Shown piece by piece: positions 19,096 to 28,567 of a DNA stretch of 64,000 bases (positions within the stretch are counted from its first letter, which is position 1; the number at the start of each line of letters is the position of its first letter). A program made the position numbers and the translations under genes. Under the pieces are notes generated by a model. It was given only the letters and a program-made list of their open reading frames with translations. It did not search any database and had not been told where the DNA came from. The DNA is from Polaribacter reichenbachii (lineage in GTDB: Bacteria; Bacteroidota; Bacteroidia; Flavobacteriales; Flavobacteriaceae): positions 1,116,001-1,180,000 of the forward strand of contig NZ_CP019419.1 in the NCBI RefSeq assembly GCF_001975665.1, written 5' to 3'.

Positions 19096-20952
19096 TTACT
19101 CTACAGTAACCGATTTTGCTAAATTTCTTGGTTGATCTACATTTTTATTCAACATTACAGCGATATGATAAGATAATAACTGAAAAGGAATTGTAGTTAA
19201 CAACGGTGTTAAGGCTTCTTGAGTATCTGGTATTTCTATGGTATGATCTGCAATTTCCTTTACTTGAGTATCTCCTACTGTAACAATTGCAATAATTTTA
19301 CCAGCTCTAGATTTAATTTCCTGAATATTACTTACCACTTTTTCGTAATGTCCTTTATTTGTTGCAATTACAAAAATTGGCATATTTTCATCAATTAAAG
19401 CAATGGGACCGTGTTTCATTTCTGCTGCAGGATAACCTTCTGCATGAATATAAGATATCTCTTTTAACTTTAAAGCACCTTCTAGCGCAACAGGAAAATT
19501 AAAGCCTCTACCTAAATATAAACAGTTTTTAGCATCTTTATAAACAGCTGCAATACTTTTAACATGATCATCTATCTTTAAAAGCTCTTCTACCTGTTTA
19601 GGGATACGATTCATTTTTTGTATATAATCTTTAAATGCTTGATCTGATAACGAACCGTTTGCTTTACCTAATTTTAAAGCTATTAAAGTTAAAACTGTTA
19701 TTTGAGTTGTAAATGCTTTTGTTGATGCTACTCCTATTTCAGGACCAGCATGCGTATAAGCACCAGAATGTGTTTCTCTGGCAATAGAAGAACCTACTAC
19801 ATTACAAACACCATAAACAAAAGCTCCTTTAGATTTTGCAAGCTTAATCGCAGCAAGTGTATCTGCAGTTTCACCAGATTGAGAGATAGCAATAACTACA
19901 TCTTTTTCTGTTATAATTGGGTTTCTATATCTAAATTCTGAAGCATACTCAACCTCTACAGGAATTCTAGCCATATCTTCAAAAAGGTATTCGGCTACCA
20001 AACCTGCATGCCAAGAAGTACCACAAGCTACAATAATAATTCTGTTGGCGTTTAAAAATTTATCAAGATTAAGATCTACACTAGACATCTTAATCATATT
20101 TTTATCTGCTAACATTCTACCTCTAAAAGTATCAGTAATAGCTTTAGGCTGTTCATGAATTTCTTTTAACATAAAATGATCATAACCTCCTTTTTCAATT
20201 TGGTCTAAACTCATTTGAAGTTTTTGAATGGTAGGCTCTACAATAGAATCATCATTTATTTTATGAACCTTAACTTGTTTGCCTAACTTTATAATAGCCA
20301 TTTCTTCATCTTCTAAATAAATAGCTTGTTTTGTATATTCTACAAAAGGTGACGCATCTGAGGCAACAAAAAACTCTTTTTTATCTTTACCAACACCAAT
20401 TGCAATTGGGCTTCCTAAACGAGCTACAATTATTTCATCTGGGTTAGTTTTATCAAAAACAGTAATTGCATAAGCACCAACTACATTGGTTAAGGCTAAT
20501 TGCACCGCTTTTCCTAATTTACAGCCTTCTGTAACTTTTACTTCTTCTATAAGGTTTAATAAAACTTCGGTATCTGTATCACTTTTAAAAGAGTAACCTC
20601 TAGAAATTAATTCCTTTTTTATGGTATCATAATTTTCAATGATTCCATTATGTACAATTACTAAATTTCCTGATTTTGATAAATGTGGATGAGAGTTTAC
20701 ATCATTAGGCACTCCATGTGTTGCCCATCTTGTATGGCCCATACCAATGGTACCTTTTTTTCTTTCTTCATCTTGACCAACAATTTCTTCTAAATCAGAA
20801 ACTTTTCCTTTTGTTTTAGAAACATACATGGTTCCGTTATTGTAAACCATTACACCAGCACTATCATAACCTCTATATTCTAGTCTTTTTAATCCATTTA
20901 TTACTATTGGATAAGCCTCTCTATGACCAATATAAGCTGATATTCCACACAT
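19096..20952 (-). CDS. glmS: Glutamine-fructose-6-phosphate aminotransferase (isomerizing)
   Basis: 618 residues, normal length. Makes glucosamine-6-phosphate from fructose-6-phosphate and glutamine, the first step to UDP-GlcNAc for peptidoglycan and LPS. The N-terminal nucleophile Cys2 (MCGISAYIG) and GMGHTRWATHG mark the class II glutaminase domain. Two SIS isomerase domains follow, with SQSGETADTLAA, ASTKAFTTQ and EGYPAAEMKHGPIAL. The C-terminus NLAKSVTVE is canonical. Cytoplasmic. It lies downstream of the DUF4270 gene on the same strand. Confidence 0.98.
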   Translation of the reverse strand: MCGISAYIGHREAYPIVINGLKRLEYRGYDSAGVMVYNNGTMYVSKTKGKVSDLEEIVGQDEERKKGTIGMGHTRWATHGVPNDVNSHPHLSKSGNLVIVHNGIIENYDTIKKELISRGYSFKSDTDTEVLLNLIEEVKVTEGCKLGKAVQLALTNVVGAYAITVFDKTNPDEIIVARLGSPIAIGVGKDKKEFFVASDASPFVEYTKQAIYLEDEEMAIIKLGKQVKVHKINDDSIVEPTIQKLQMSLDQIEKGGYDHFMLKEIHEQPKAITDTFRGRMLADKNMIKMSSVDLNLDKFLNANRIIIVACGTSWHAGLVAEYLFEDMARIPVEVEYASEFRYRNPIITEKDVVIAISQSGETADTLAAIKLAKSKGAFVYGVCNVVGSSIARETHSGAYTHAGPEIGVASTKAFTTQITVLTLIALKLGKANGSLSDQAFKDYIQKMNRIPKQVEELLKIDDHVKSIAAVYKDAKNCLYLGRGFNFPVALEGALKLKEISYIHAEGYPAAEMKHGPIALIDENMPIFVIATNKGHYEKVVSNIQEIKSRAGKIIAIVTVGDTQVKEIADHTIEIPDTQEALTPLLTTIPFQLLSYHIAVMLNKNVDQPRNLAKSVTVE

Positions 20953-20979
20953 AGATAATGATATTTAGGGGTTAATTAA

Positions 20980-22578
20980 TTATTGTTTTTCTGTATACGA
21001 AATTTTTAAAACTGCTTTTTTACCATCGTCCACAGCAGTGTTATTAAAAAGTGTTACTGCTTTAGGATTCCAACTAAAATTATTAAAAATTGTATCTGTT
21101 GTGGTTGTAGGTAAATCTGTAGGGTTATAAACTTTTAACCTTAAATTTGGGTTATAATCGATATCTCCACTTAAAATATCAGACATATAATCTGTTATTC
21201 TAAACGTATACTTTTCTACTTTTCCACTAGCATCTCTTTGCAACTCACCTTGAATGCCTCCAAAAGACGATTCGCTAGTTGCATCTTTTATTTGACTAAA
21301 ACTTGGGTTTGTTGCATCTTCATCTGTCTTATAAAGATATAATCTTTCTGGCACATTAAGCGTATCTGCAGATTGATTTATGTAAAAACTTAAAGAAGCA
21401 TCATTAATTAACCAATTATTTTGTCTTAATTCATCAATCTTAGCTTGATCTATAATTGTAATCTTAGCTTCGCTACCAGCTGTACCCTGAATTTTAATTT
21501 CTTCGTTTGCAGGATATACTTTGTCTTCCATTTTAAAGGTATTAACTCTAAAACCAGTTAATGGATAACTATTGTTCTTGCTAATCGTATCTAAAATTGT
21601 ACTACCAGATTTTAACACAGTATTGGTGTAATAAATCTCTAAAGAAGGGATTAAATTTGCAGTTGTTGCATTAAAATCAAAAGAAATTAATGAACCTTCT
21701 ACACCTGTTGCCTCTAAAATTAATCCTCTAAAATAATCGTTAAAGGCTTCTTGAGTTTCAAATTCTGATGATTCATATTTATCTAAGAATAATTCTTTAA
21801 TTCTATCTTCATCTAAAGGTATTCTTGCAAATGGTACAGGTAATGTACTTGCTGTAGAACTGTAAATTTTTACAGTATCTTGTGTTGCAACATTATCATT
21901 AAACAATCTTCTTTTAATCACTAACATAGTATCTACAGGTACTAATTCACCATCTACTGTTTCGTAATTTGGTTTAAATTGATAGTTTAACTCACTATTT
22001 AATGCTGTTCCAGATTTTTCAAAAACATCATTAGAATAAAAACTATTAATTTTTGTTGGATCTAAAGGGTTGTAAAGGTTCAAATAAGTATTAGATTGAT
22101 AAACATTAAAAGTAAATGCTTCTGATTGATCTCCAATAATTGAATCTAAATCGTAAGTTAAATCATCACTATCAAGAACAACTTGATAAGGTAATTTTAA
22201 AAATACAGTATCAATTTTTGTAACAACGGTTGTATCTGCGCCATAAATATTTGCATCATCTACAACTTGAACACCTGTTGTAATAGTAAGTTGAGAAACT
22301 ATTGAAGCTTCTAATTTTTCGTAATCTGTACTGTTATAAACACCTAACAAATATTGCCCAAGTTGTCTAGAAATATTATCTGATTGAATTCTTTCTAATG
22401 AACTATTTTCTGCAACAATATCTACTGTAACAGCGTTTGTGTTAAATTTTGTATTGGTAAGTACGTTAGAATTTATGTTGGTAAAATCTTCTTCACAAGA
22501 TACAATAGCAACTGATAAGCACACTAATATGCTTACTATAACACTTCTTCTTATAATTTTTATCACTTTAAAAAACAA
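20980..22578 (-). CDS. DUF4270 family lipoprotein
   Basis: 532 residues with a lipoprotein signal: hydrophobic stretch then IVSCEEDF, lipidated Cys about residue 28. The Thr/Asp-rich body, recurring SxLNSELNY and TDYMSDIL-like segments and position beside a glycogen-synthase-like gene match Bacteroidetes DUF4270 proteins. Location is the periplasm or outer membrane; no known function. The gap to the upstream gene is four bases, so they are probably co-transcribed. Confidence 0.85.
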   Translation of the reverse strand: MFFKVIKIIRRSVIVSILVCLSVAIVSCEEDFTNINSNVLTNTKFNTNAVTVDIVAENSSLERIQSDNISRQLGQYLLGVYNSTDYEKLEASIVSQLTITTGVQVVDDANIYGADTTVVTKIDTVFLKLPYQVVLDSDDLTYDLDSIIGDQSEAFTFNVYQSNTYLNLYNPLDPTKINSFYSNDVFEKSGTALNSELNYQFKPNYETVDGELVPVDTMLVIKRRLFNDNVATQDTVKIYSSTASTLPVPFARIPLDEDRIKELFLDKYESSEFETQEAFNDYFRGLILEATGVEGSLISFDFNATTANLIPSLEIYYTNTVLKSGSTILDTISKNNSYPLTGFRVNTFKMEDKVYPANEEIKIQGTAGSEAKITIIDQAKIDELRQNNWLINDASLSFYINQSADTLNVPERLYLYKTDEDATNPSFSQIKDATSESSFGGIQGELQRDASGKVEKYTFRITDYMSDILSGDIDYNPNLRLKVYNPTDLPTTTTDTIFNNFSWNPKAVTLFNNTAVDDGKKAVLKISYTEKQ

Positions 22579-22582
22579 TTAA

Positions 22583-23389
22583 CTATACTGATAAAATATC
22601 AGTATAAAAATTCAAATAAGATTCTTTTAAATTCTCTGCTTGATATTTTAAAACAGGCTTTTCTTTATCTTCTATAAAAGAAGCTAATTCTTCATCAATA
22701 GTTTCACTACCGTGAATAATTGCATCAGAATTTTCGATGGCGCTTTTTAAAATATTTATATGATTTGGAGTTTCTATCGTTGCAATTTTATCTGAATCAT
22801 CAAGGTCAAACCTAACCTTTTCTGCTAAATCTTCATTTAATTCCCCCTCAAAACCACTATTGTACAAAGAAGTAACAATTTTACTTTCGGTAAACAAAGG
22901 CTCTTCTTTATAAAACTCTCTTAAATAAAGTGGCAATAAAGAAGCCATCCAACCATGAATATGAATAATATCTGGCGCCCAGTTTAATTTTTTTACAGTT
23001 TCTACAACTCCTTTTGCAAAGAAAATTGCTCTTTCATCATTATCAGAAAACAATTTATCATCCTCGTCTGAAAACACTGCTTTTCTTTTAAAATACTCTT
23101 CATTATCTATAAAGTAAACTTGCATTCTTTCTTTAGGGATAGAAGCTACTTTTATAATTAATGGCATATCTAAGTCATTCACAACCAAATTCATACCAGA
23201 TAAACGTATTACTTCATGTAATTGATGTCTTCTTTCATTTATTACTCCATATCTTGGCATAAATATACGGGTTTGTACACCCTTAGAATGTGCATTTTTA
23301 GCTGAGCTAAAAGCTGTCGAAGAAAGTTCTGTTTCTGGTAAATACGGAACAACTTCAGACGATACAAATAAAATTCTCTTGTCCTTCAT
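22583..23389 (-). CDS. Glycogen/starch synthase-like protein (N-terminal domain only)
   Basis: The start RILFVSSEVVPYLPETELSS resembles the GT5 catalytic N-terminus of glycogen synthases, and DIIHIHGWMASLLPLYL is also typical. The product is only about 268 residues against about 480 for a full enzyme, and lacks the C-terminal GT-B half. Flavobacterial genomes often carry this short form next to panC (recalled, not checked), so it may be a stable variant rather than a broken gene. The start at 23389 was chosen over an upstream ATG at 23398. Confidence 0.8.
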   Translation of the reverse strand: MKDKRILFVSSEVVPYLPETELSSTAFSSAKNAHSKGVQTRIFMPRYGVINERRHQLHEVIRLSGMNLVVNDLDMPLIIKVASIPKERMQVYFIDNEEYFKRKAVFSDEDDKLFSDNDERAIFFAKGVVETVKKLNWAPDIIHIHGWMASLLPLYLREFYKEEPLFTESKIVTSLYNSGFEGELNEDLAEKVRFDLDDSDKIATIETPNHINILKSAIENSDAIIHGSETIDEELASFIEDKEKPVLKYQAENLKESYLNFYTDILSV

Positions 23390-23415
23390 TAAAATCAAAC
23401 TCTTTTATAAGGTTG

Positions 23416-23423
23416 CAAAAATA
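23416..23423 (-). promoter_or_regulatory. -7 promoter box for the glycogen-synthase-like gene
   Basis: On the minus strand TATTTTTG matches TAnnTTTG, 26 bases before the ATG. It is back-to-back with the panC promoter. Confidence 0.45.
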
Positions 23424-23455
23424 CGAATTATTATGCAAATATGGTGTTAAAATGG

Positions 23456-23463
23456 TAAGTTTG
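23456..23463 (+). promoter_or_regulatory. -7 promoter box for panC (TAAGTTTG)
   Basis: TAAGTTTG fits TAnnTTTG and sits 22 bases upstream of the panC ATG. Confidence 0.45.
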
Positions 23464-23485
23464 CATAGTTTATAACCTAATTAGA

Positions 23486-24337
23486 ATGAACGTTTTTAAA
23501 GAAAAGCATGCCTTAAAAGTTTATTTATCAAAATTAAAAGCTCAAAATAAAACTGTTGGTTTTGTGCCAACAATGGGAGCATTACATGAAGGGCATTTAT
23601 CATTAATTAAAAAAGCAAAGAAAAAAAACGACCTAGTTGTTGTTAGTATTTTTGTGAATCCAACTCAGTTTGATAACCCAGAAGATTTAATAAAATATCC
23701 CAAAACATTAAGCAATGATATAAAGCTTTTAGAAAGTGTTTCTTGCGATGTACTTTTTCATCCTTCAGTAAAAGAAATTTACGACCAAAACATTGTTTCT
23801 GATAAATTTGATTTTGACGGATTGGAGCACGAAATGGAAGGAAAATTTAGAGATGGCCATTTTAATGGCGTTGGTACTATTGTAAAAACACTCTTCGAAA
23901 TTGTAGAACCAGACAAAGCTTATTTTGGTCAAAAAGATTTTCAGCAGTTACAGATCATCAAGAAAATGGTGAAAAAAAATCGCATCAATATTAAAATTAA
24001 AGGCTGTAAAATTTTTAGAGAAGAAGATGGTTTGGCTATGAGTTCTAGAAATACCAGACTTACTACAGAGCACAGAAATGCTGCCCCCTTTATTTACAAA
24101 ACCTTAAAAAAAGCCAGAAAAAAGTTTGGCACAGAAAATGCTTTAAACATAACTGAATGGGTAGAAAATCAATTTAAAAATCATCCTTTGTTAACTTTAG
24201 AGTATTTTACAATTGCTGAAGAAAAAACGTTAAAAACCATAAAAAACAAAGAATCTGATAAAAAATATAGGGCTTTTATAGCAGTTTTTGCAGGTGATAT
24301 TCGATTGATTGATAACATTCGTTTAAAAATTAATTAA
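23486..24337 (+). CDS. panC: Pantoate-beta-alanine ligase
   Basis: 283 residues, full length. Joins pantoate and beta-alanine with ATP to make pantothenate. Seen: FVPTMGALHEGHLSLI (HxGH nucleotide motif), FVNPTQFDNPEDLIKYP, YFGQKDFQQLQII and GLAMSSRNTRL (KMSKS-like). Cytoplasmic. panD follows after 24 bases, so two consecutive steps of pantothenate synthesis are in one operon. Confidence 0.98.
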   Translation: MNVFKEKHALKVYLSKLKAQNKTVGFVPTMGALHEGHLSLIKKAKKKNDLVVVSIFVNPTQFDNPEDLIKYPKTLSNDIKLLESVSCDVLFHPSVKEIYDQNIVSDKFDFDGLEHEMEGKFRDGHFNGVGTIVKTLFEIVEPDKAYFGQKDFQQLQIIKKMVKKNRINIKIKGCKIFREEDGLAMSSRNTRLTTEHRNAAPFIYKTLKKARKKFGTENALNITEWVENQFKNHPLLTLEYFTIAEEKTLKTIKNKESDKKYRAFIAVFAGDIRLIDNIRLKIN

Positions 24338-24361
24338 CCAAAAAAAGCTTATTTTTGCAGC

Positions 24362-24712
24362 ATGTTAGTACAAGTAGTAAAATCTAAAATCCACCGTGTA
24401 AAAGTTACAGGTGCAGATTTAAATTATATAGGAAGCATTACCATTGATGAAGATTTAATGGATGCAGCAGGCATTATAGAAGGTGAACGCGTGCAGATTG
24501 TGAACAACAATAATGGTAATCGTTTAGAAACTTATGCCATTCCTGGACCTCGTAAAAGTGGAGAAATTACCTTAAATGGAGCAGCTTCTAGATTAGTAGC
24601 TGTTGGCGATGTTTTAATCTTAATTGTTTACGCATTTATGGAACTAGAACAAGCCAAAACTTTTAAACCTCAACTCGTTTTTCCTAACGAAAAAGACAAT
24701 ACACTTACTTAA
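24362..24712 (+). CDS. panD: Aspartate 1-decarboxylase
   Basis: 116 residues. Makes beta-alanine from aspartate, feeding PanC. The self-cleavage site is Gly24-Ser25 in [12 protein letters not shown]; Ser25 becomes the pyruvoyl cofactor. [19 protein letters not shown] is the family signature. Full length. Co-transcribed with panC upstream and a membrane protein gene two bases downstream. Confidence 0.98.
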   Translation: MLVQVVKSKIHRVKVTGADLNYIGSITIDEDLMDAAGIIEGERVQIVNNNNGNRLETYAIPGPRKSGEITLNGAASRLVAVGDVLILIVYAFMELEQAKTFKPQLVFPNEKDNTLT

Positions 24713-24714
24713 TT

Positions 24715-25659
24715 TTGGACATCAAAAAAATTTTAAAAATTATAATTCCTCTCATTTTGGGAGGTTTTTTAGTTTGGTACTCTCTCTCTAAAATATCTAT
24801 AGACGTTTTACTTGGGTATTTTAAAGAAGCAAATTATAGCTGGATTTTTCTTGGCTTATTTTTCGGGATTTTAAGTCATTTATCTAGAGCTTATAGATGG
24901 AAGTTTATGCTAGAACCTTTAGGTTTTAAACCTAAATTCACTAATAGTGTTTTAGCAGTTCTAGTTGGCTATTTGGTAAATTTAGCCTTGCCAAGAGCAG
25001 GTGAAATTTCTAGAGCTACTGTAATGACAAATTACGAGGAAATACCTTTCGAAAAAGGTTTTGGAACCATTGTAGCAGAAAGAATAGCAGATTTAATAAT
25101 GATGCTAAGCATTGTTGCAATTACCCTTTTTGTTCAGTTCGATTTTATTTACGAGCTATTAACCAAAAACTTTAACCCAACAAAAATTGCAATTGGTTTA
25201 GCTATTTTAATTATCGGTTTTTTCATTTTTTCTTCTTTTGTTAAAAAAGCAGAATCTGGTTTTTTACTAAAAATTAAAACCTTTATAACTGGTTTAATAG
25301 AAGGTGTAACAAGCATTTTTAAAATGAAAAATAAGTGGCCATTTATCTTCCATACCGTTTTTATTTGGGTAATGTATGTAGCCATGTTTTGGGCAACAAT
25401 ACCTGCAATAGATGGTTTAGAAGTACCTTTTGGCGGAATTTTAATAGGTTTTATTGCTGGCGGATTTTCTATTGCTGCCACAAATGGCGGAATTGGTTTG
25501 TACCCAATTGCTGTAGCTGGTGCACTAGCGCTTTTTAATATTCCAACAGAACCTGCAACCGCTTTTGGCTGGATTATGTGGACCGCTCAAACAGCTATGA
25601 TTATTGTTTTTGGAGGTTTGGCTTTTTTACTTCTACCAATCGTAAATAAAAACAAATAG
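24715..25659 (+). CDS. Lysylphosphatidylglycerol synthase TM region / UPF0104 family membrane protein
   Basis: 314 residues with about eight membrane helices and the family motifs SRAYRWKFMLEPLGF (about 55-70), LPRAGEISRATVM and AERIADLIMM. It has only the flippase-like membrane part of MprF, not the synthase domain; such proteins are YbhN-like. The start codon is TTG two bases after panD, so it is probably translated with the pantothenate operon, with no obvious link in function. Confidence 0.88.
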   Translation: MDIKKILKIIIPLILGGFLVWYSLSKISIDVLLGYFKEANYSWIFLGLFFGILSHLSRAYRWKFMLEPLGFKPKFTNSVLAVLVGYLVNLALPRAGEISRATVMTNYEEIPFEKGFGTIVAERIADLIMMLSIVAITLFVQFDFIYELLTKNFNPTKIAIGLAILIIGFFIFSSFVKKAESGFLLKIKTFITGLIEGVTSIFKMKNKWPFIFHTVFIWVMYVAMFWATIPAIDGLEVPFGGILIGFIAGGFSIAATNGGIGLYPIAVAGALALFNIPTEPATAFGWIMWTAQTAMIIVFGGLAFLLLPIVNKNK

Positions 25660-25690
25660 CTTCGAGTAATTTTTTAAAAAAGTTTTATCA

Positions 25691-25797
25691 AGAAGTTGGG
25701 CGTTCCCTAAAGGTCGCGCTTTCATTACTCGCTTTTTTTCTGAAAAAGAAAAAAGAGCTCAAACAAGCCATTCAATCGCTAACGCAACTGTTTGCTA
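25691..25797 (+). repeat. Dispersed intergenic repeat, copy 1 (inverted to copy 2)
   Basis: Carries CTTTCATTACTCGCTTTTTT and GAGCTCAAACAAGCCATTC. Its reverse complement is closely matched at 27294-27379 beyond radA, so radA sits between inverted copies. The sequence resembles a dispersed repeat that I recall from other flavobacterial intergenic regions. No ORF. Confidence 0.7.
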
Positions 25798-25848
25798 ACT
25801 TTTAGAAAACCGATTATTTTTTTAAAGTTAAATTTCATTATTACTTTG

Positions 25849-25856
25849 TAACTTTG
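25849..25856 (+). promoter_or_regulatory. -7 promoter box for radA (TAACTTTG)
   Basis: TAACTTTG fits TAnnTTTG, 29 bases before the radA ATG. It lies within a run of related heptamers (ACTTTGT, ACTTTGA, ACTTTGC). Confidence 0.45.
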
Positions 25857-25885
25857 AGACTTTCAAACTTTGCAACTCAAAAAAA

Positions 25886-27247
25886 ATGGCCAAAACCAAA
25901 ACAACTTTTTTCTGTCAGAATTGTGGAACTCAACACGCAAAATGGGTTGGGCAATGTGGCGCCTGTAAAGAATGGAACACCATTGTAGAAGAAGTAATTC
26001 AAAAAGAAGAAAAACGTGTTTGGAAACAATCTACAACAGCAAAACAAAATGTAAATAAACCTTTAAAAATTGCTGATATTCAACTAAACCCAGAAGAAAG
26101 AGTTGTTACCAACAACAACGAATTAGATACCGTTTTAGGTGGTGGCTTAGTAAAAGGTTCTGTAACACTTTTAGGCGGTGAACCTGGTATTGGAAAATCG
26201 ACATTATTATTGCAAGTTGCTTTAAATATCAGTCAGAAAGTATTGTATGTTTCCGGTGAAGAAAGTCAGTCTCAAATTAAAATGCGAGCAGAACGTTTAG
26301 ATGCGAATAACTCTAATTGCTTAATTTTAACTGAAACTAGCACACAACAAATTTTTAAAAATATAGAAGAAACTGAACCAGAAGTTTTAGTGATTGATTC
26401 TATACAAACTTTACACACCAATTCTATTGAAGCTTCTCCTGGAAGCATTTCTCAAATACGAGAAACGAGTGCAGAATTGATAAAATTTGCCAAAGAAACT
26501 GCAACTCCTGTTTTATTAATTGGGCACATTAACAAAGAAGGAAACATTGCTGGACCCAAAATTTTAGAACACATGGTAGATGTTGTTTTACAATTTGAAG
26601 GCGATAGAAATCACACCTATAGAATTTTAAGAAGTCAGAAAAACAGATTTGGTTCTACATCAGAATTAGGAATTTATGAAATGTTATCTAATGGTTTACG
26701 AGAAATTTCAAACCCATCAGAAATACTGATTTCTAAAAAGGATGCAGATTTAAGCGGAACTGCAATTGCAAGTACTTTAGAAGGTATTAGACCTTTAATG
26801 ATAGAAATTCAAGCTTTAGTTTCTACAGCCGTTTATGGAACTCCACAAAGATCTACAACTGGATACAACTTAAAAAGATTAAATATGATTTTAGCAGTTC
26901 TCGAAAAAAGAGCTGGTTTTAAATTGGGTGCAAAAGATGTTTTTTTAAATATTACTGGAGGTATAAATGTAGATGACCCAGCAATTGATTTAGCTGTTGT
27001 AGCTGCTATTTTATCATCAAACCAAGATATTGCTATAAACCCAAATGTGTGTTTTGCTGCAGAAGTTGGTTTGGCTGGAGAAATAAGACCTGTTTCTAAA
27101 ATAGATCAAAGAATTATTGAAGCAGAAAAATTAGGTTATAAAACAATAGTAACATCTAAATACAATAAAATATCATCTAAAAACCATTCTATAAAACTCA
27201 TTTTGGTGGGTAAAATTGAAGAAGCTTTTGCAACTTTGTTTGCTTAA
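25886..27247 (+). CDS. radA: DNA repair protein RadA
   Basis: 453 residues, full length. Processes branched recombination intermediates in DNA repair. Order: zinc finger (CQNCG and CGACKEW, residues 9-26), RecA-like ATPase with Walker A GGEPGIGKST (about 95), the RadA-specific KNRFGST (about 250) and a C-terminal Lon-protease-like domain (about 280-450; GINVDDPAIDLAV). Stands alone between inverted copies of a dispersed repeat. Confidence 0.97.
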   Translation: MAKTKTTFFCQNCGTQHAKWVGQCGACKEWNTIVEEVIQKEEKRVWKQSTTAKQNVNKPLKIADIQLNPEERVVTNNNELDTVLGGGLVKGSVTLLGGEPGIGKSTLLLQVALNISQKVLYVSGEESQSQIKMRAERLDANNSNCLILTETSTQQIFKNIEETEPEVLVIDSIQTLHTNSIEASPGSISQIRETSAELIKFAKETATPVLLIGHINKEGNIAGPKILEHMVDVVLQFEGDRNHTYRILRSQKNRFGSTSELGIYEMLSNGLREISNPSEILISKKDADLSGTAIASTLEGIRPLMIEIQALVSTAVYGTPQRSTTGYNLKRLNMILAVLEKRAGFKLGAKDVFLNITGGINVDDPAIDLAVVAAILSSNQDIAINPNVCFAAEVGLAGEIRPVSKIDQRIIEAEKLGYKTIVTSKYNKISSKNHSIKLILVGKIEEAFATLFA

Positions 27248-27293
27248 GTTCTTAGAGAATAATTAAGGTAAAAATTTTTATTGTTATCTATTT

Positions 27294-27379
27294 GCCAGCA
27301 AACAAGTATAGCCCTGATTGAACGGTTTGTTTGAGCTCTTTTTGTTTTTACAAAAAAGCGAGTAGTGAAAGCAGGAAAT
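27294..27379 (-). repeat. Dispersed intergenic repeat, copy 2
   Basis: On the minus strand: CTTTCACTACTCGCTTTTTT, GAGCTCAAACAAACCGTTC and TCAGGGCT, matching copy 1 at 25691-25797 with few substitutions. Placed between the radA and sugar kinase stops. Confidence 0.7.
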
Positions 27380-27392
27380 AGCTTCTAATAAT

Positions 27393-28400
27393 TTATCTTT
27401 TTATTTTACCAGAAGTATCGCCTTTCATTAAACTTAAAACATTGTCTAAAGAAACCATATTTACATCACCTACAACTGTATGTTTAAGAGCACAAGCAGC
27501 AGTTGCAAAATTTAAGGCTTGTAAATCATCATCTTGATAATAGAGCAAACCAAAGATTATACCAGAAGCAAAAGCATCTCCTGTTCCTACACGATCTATA
27601 ACGTGCGTTACATCTAATTTATCTGCTTTTATATATTTTTTCCCTGTCCACATTTTACCTTGTATTTGTTGATGTGAAGCACTAATGGATTTCCTTGTTT
27701 TACCAACAACTTTTTCAATTCTAGGGAAAGTGTTCATTAATTCTTTAGCAGCCTCACTAAACCCAACTCCTACTTCTCCAAGACCAAACATTTCTTTAAT
27801 TCCACGGCTACTAGTAATTACAATGTCTGTATTTTTTACTAATTCAGGCATAACTTCTTGCATAGTTTTACCATATTTCCACATATTTTGTCTAGAATTA
27901 ATATCGCCAGAAACCTTAATACCCATTTTATTTGCAGTTTTTATGGCTTCTAAACAGCACATTGCTGCACCTTCTGAAATGGCTGGTGTTATCCCTGTCC
28001 AATGAAACCAATCTGCACCTTTTAAGACTTCTTCCCAATTAATCATATCTGGTTTTATTAAAGAAAATGCAGAGCCTTCTCTTTCATAAATTACCTCACT
28101 AGATCTGTGCACAGCACCTTTTTGAAGAAAATATTTACCTAACATATTATCGCCATAAATAACATCTTTTGTCCCTAACCAATGTTTACGTAAAAATTGA
28201 GTAGCGGCTTTACCAAGAGCATTATCTGGAAAACGAGTTACATGAGCTGCTTTCATACCTAAATAACCACAAGAAATTGCAACGTTAGCTTCTCCTCCTC
28301 CATAAACAAGATCAAAAGAACTTGCTTGAGAAAACATTGTATATCCTGGAGGTGATAAACGCATCATTACTTCTCCAAATGTTATTAATTTTTTATCCAT
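27393..28400 (-). CDS. kdgK: PfkB-family sugar kinase, probable 2-dehydro-3-deoxygluconokinase
   Basis: 335 residues. N-terminal GEVMMRLSPPGY and VYGGGEANVA, and the C-terminal anion-hole and catalytic-base motif DRVGTGDAFASG, define a ribokinase-like fold. Similarity to KdgK suggests phosphorylation of 2-keto-3-deoxygluconate in pectin/uronate breakdown or Entner-Doudoroff metabolism; the exact sugar is inferred. There is no uronate gene nearby here, so context gives no support. Confidence 0.8.
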   Translation of the reverse strand: MDKKLITFGEVMMRLSPPGYTMFSQASSFDLVYGGGEANVAISCGYLGMKAAHVTRFPDNALGKAATQFLRKHWLGTKDVIYGDNMLGKYFLQKGAVHRSSEVIYEREGSAFSLIKPDMINWEEVLKGADWFHWTGITPAISEGAAMCCLEAIKTANKMGIKVSGDINSRQNMWKYGKTMQEVMPELVKNTDIVITSSRGIKEMFGLGEVGVGFSEAAKELMNTFPRIEKVVGKTRKSISASHQQIQGKMWTGKKYIKADKLDVTHVIDRVGTGDAFASGIIFGLLYYQDDDLQALNFATAACALKHTVVGDVNMVSLDNVLSLMKGDTSGKIKR

Positions 28401-28510
28401 AATTGTTAAGAATTACAAAGTAATAGTTTATGGATGAAGATATTGAAAATATAAAGGAATTACAAGTGATAAAAAATTAATGTATTTGTAATATACTATG
28501 TAAAATTCAA

Positions 28511-28536
28511 AAAGCCGAACATTTCTGTTCGGCTTT
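28511..28536 (-). terminator. Terminator of hemD
   Basis: AAAGCCGAAC and GTTCGGCTTT make a 10-bp stem with a six-base loop. On the minus strand it is followed by Ts, about 30 bases after the hemD stop. Confidence 0.85.
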
Positions 28537-28567
28537 CTATATTTTATATAATTTAAGAGTACTAAAA

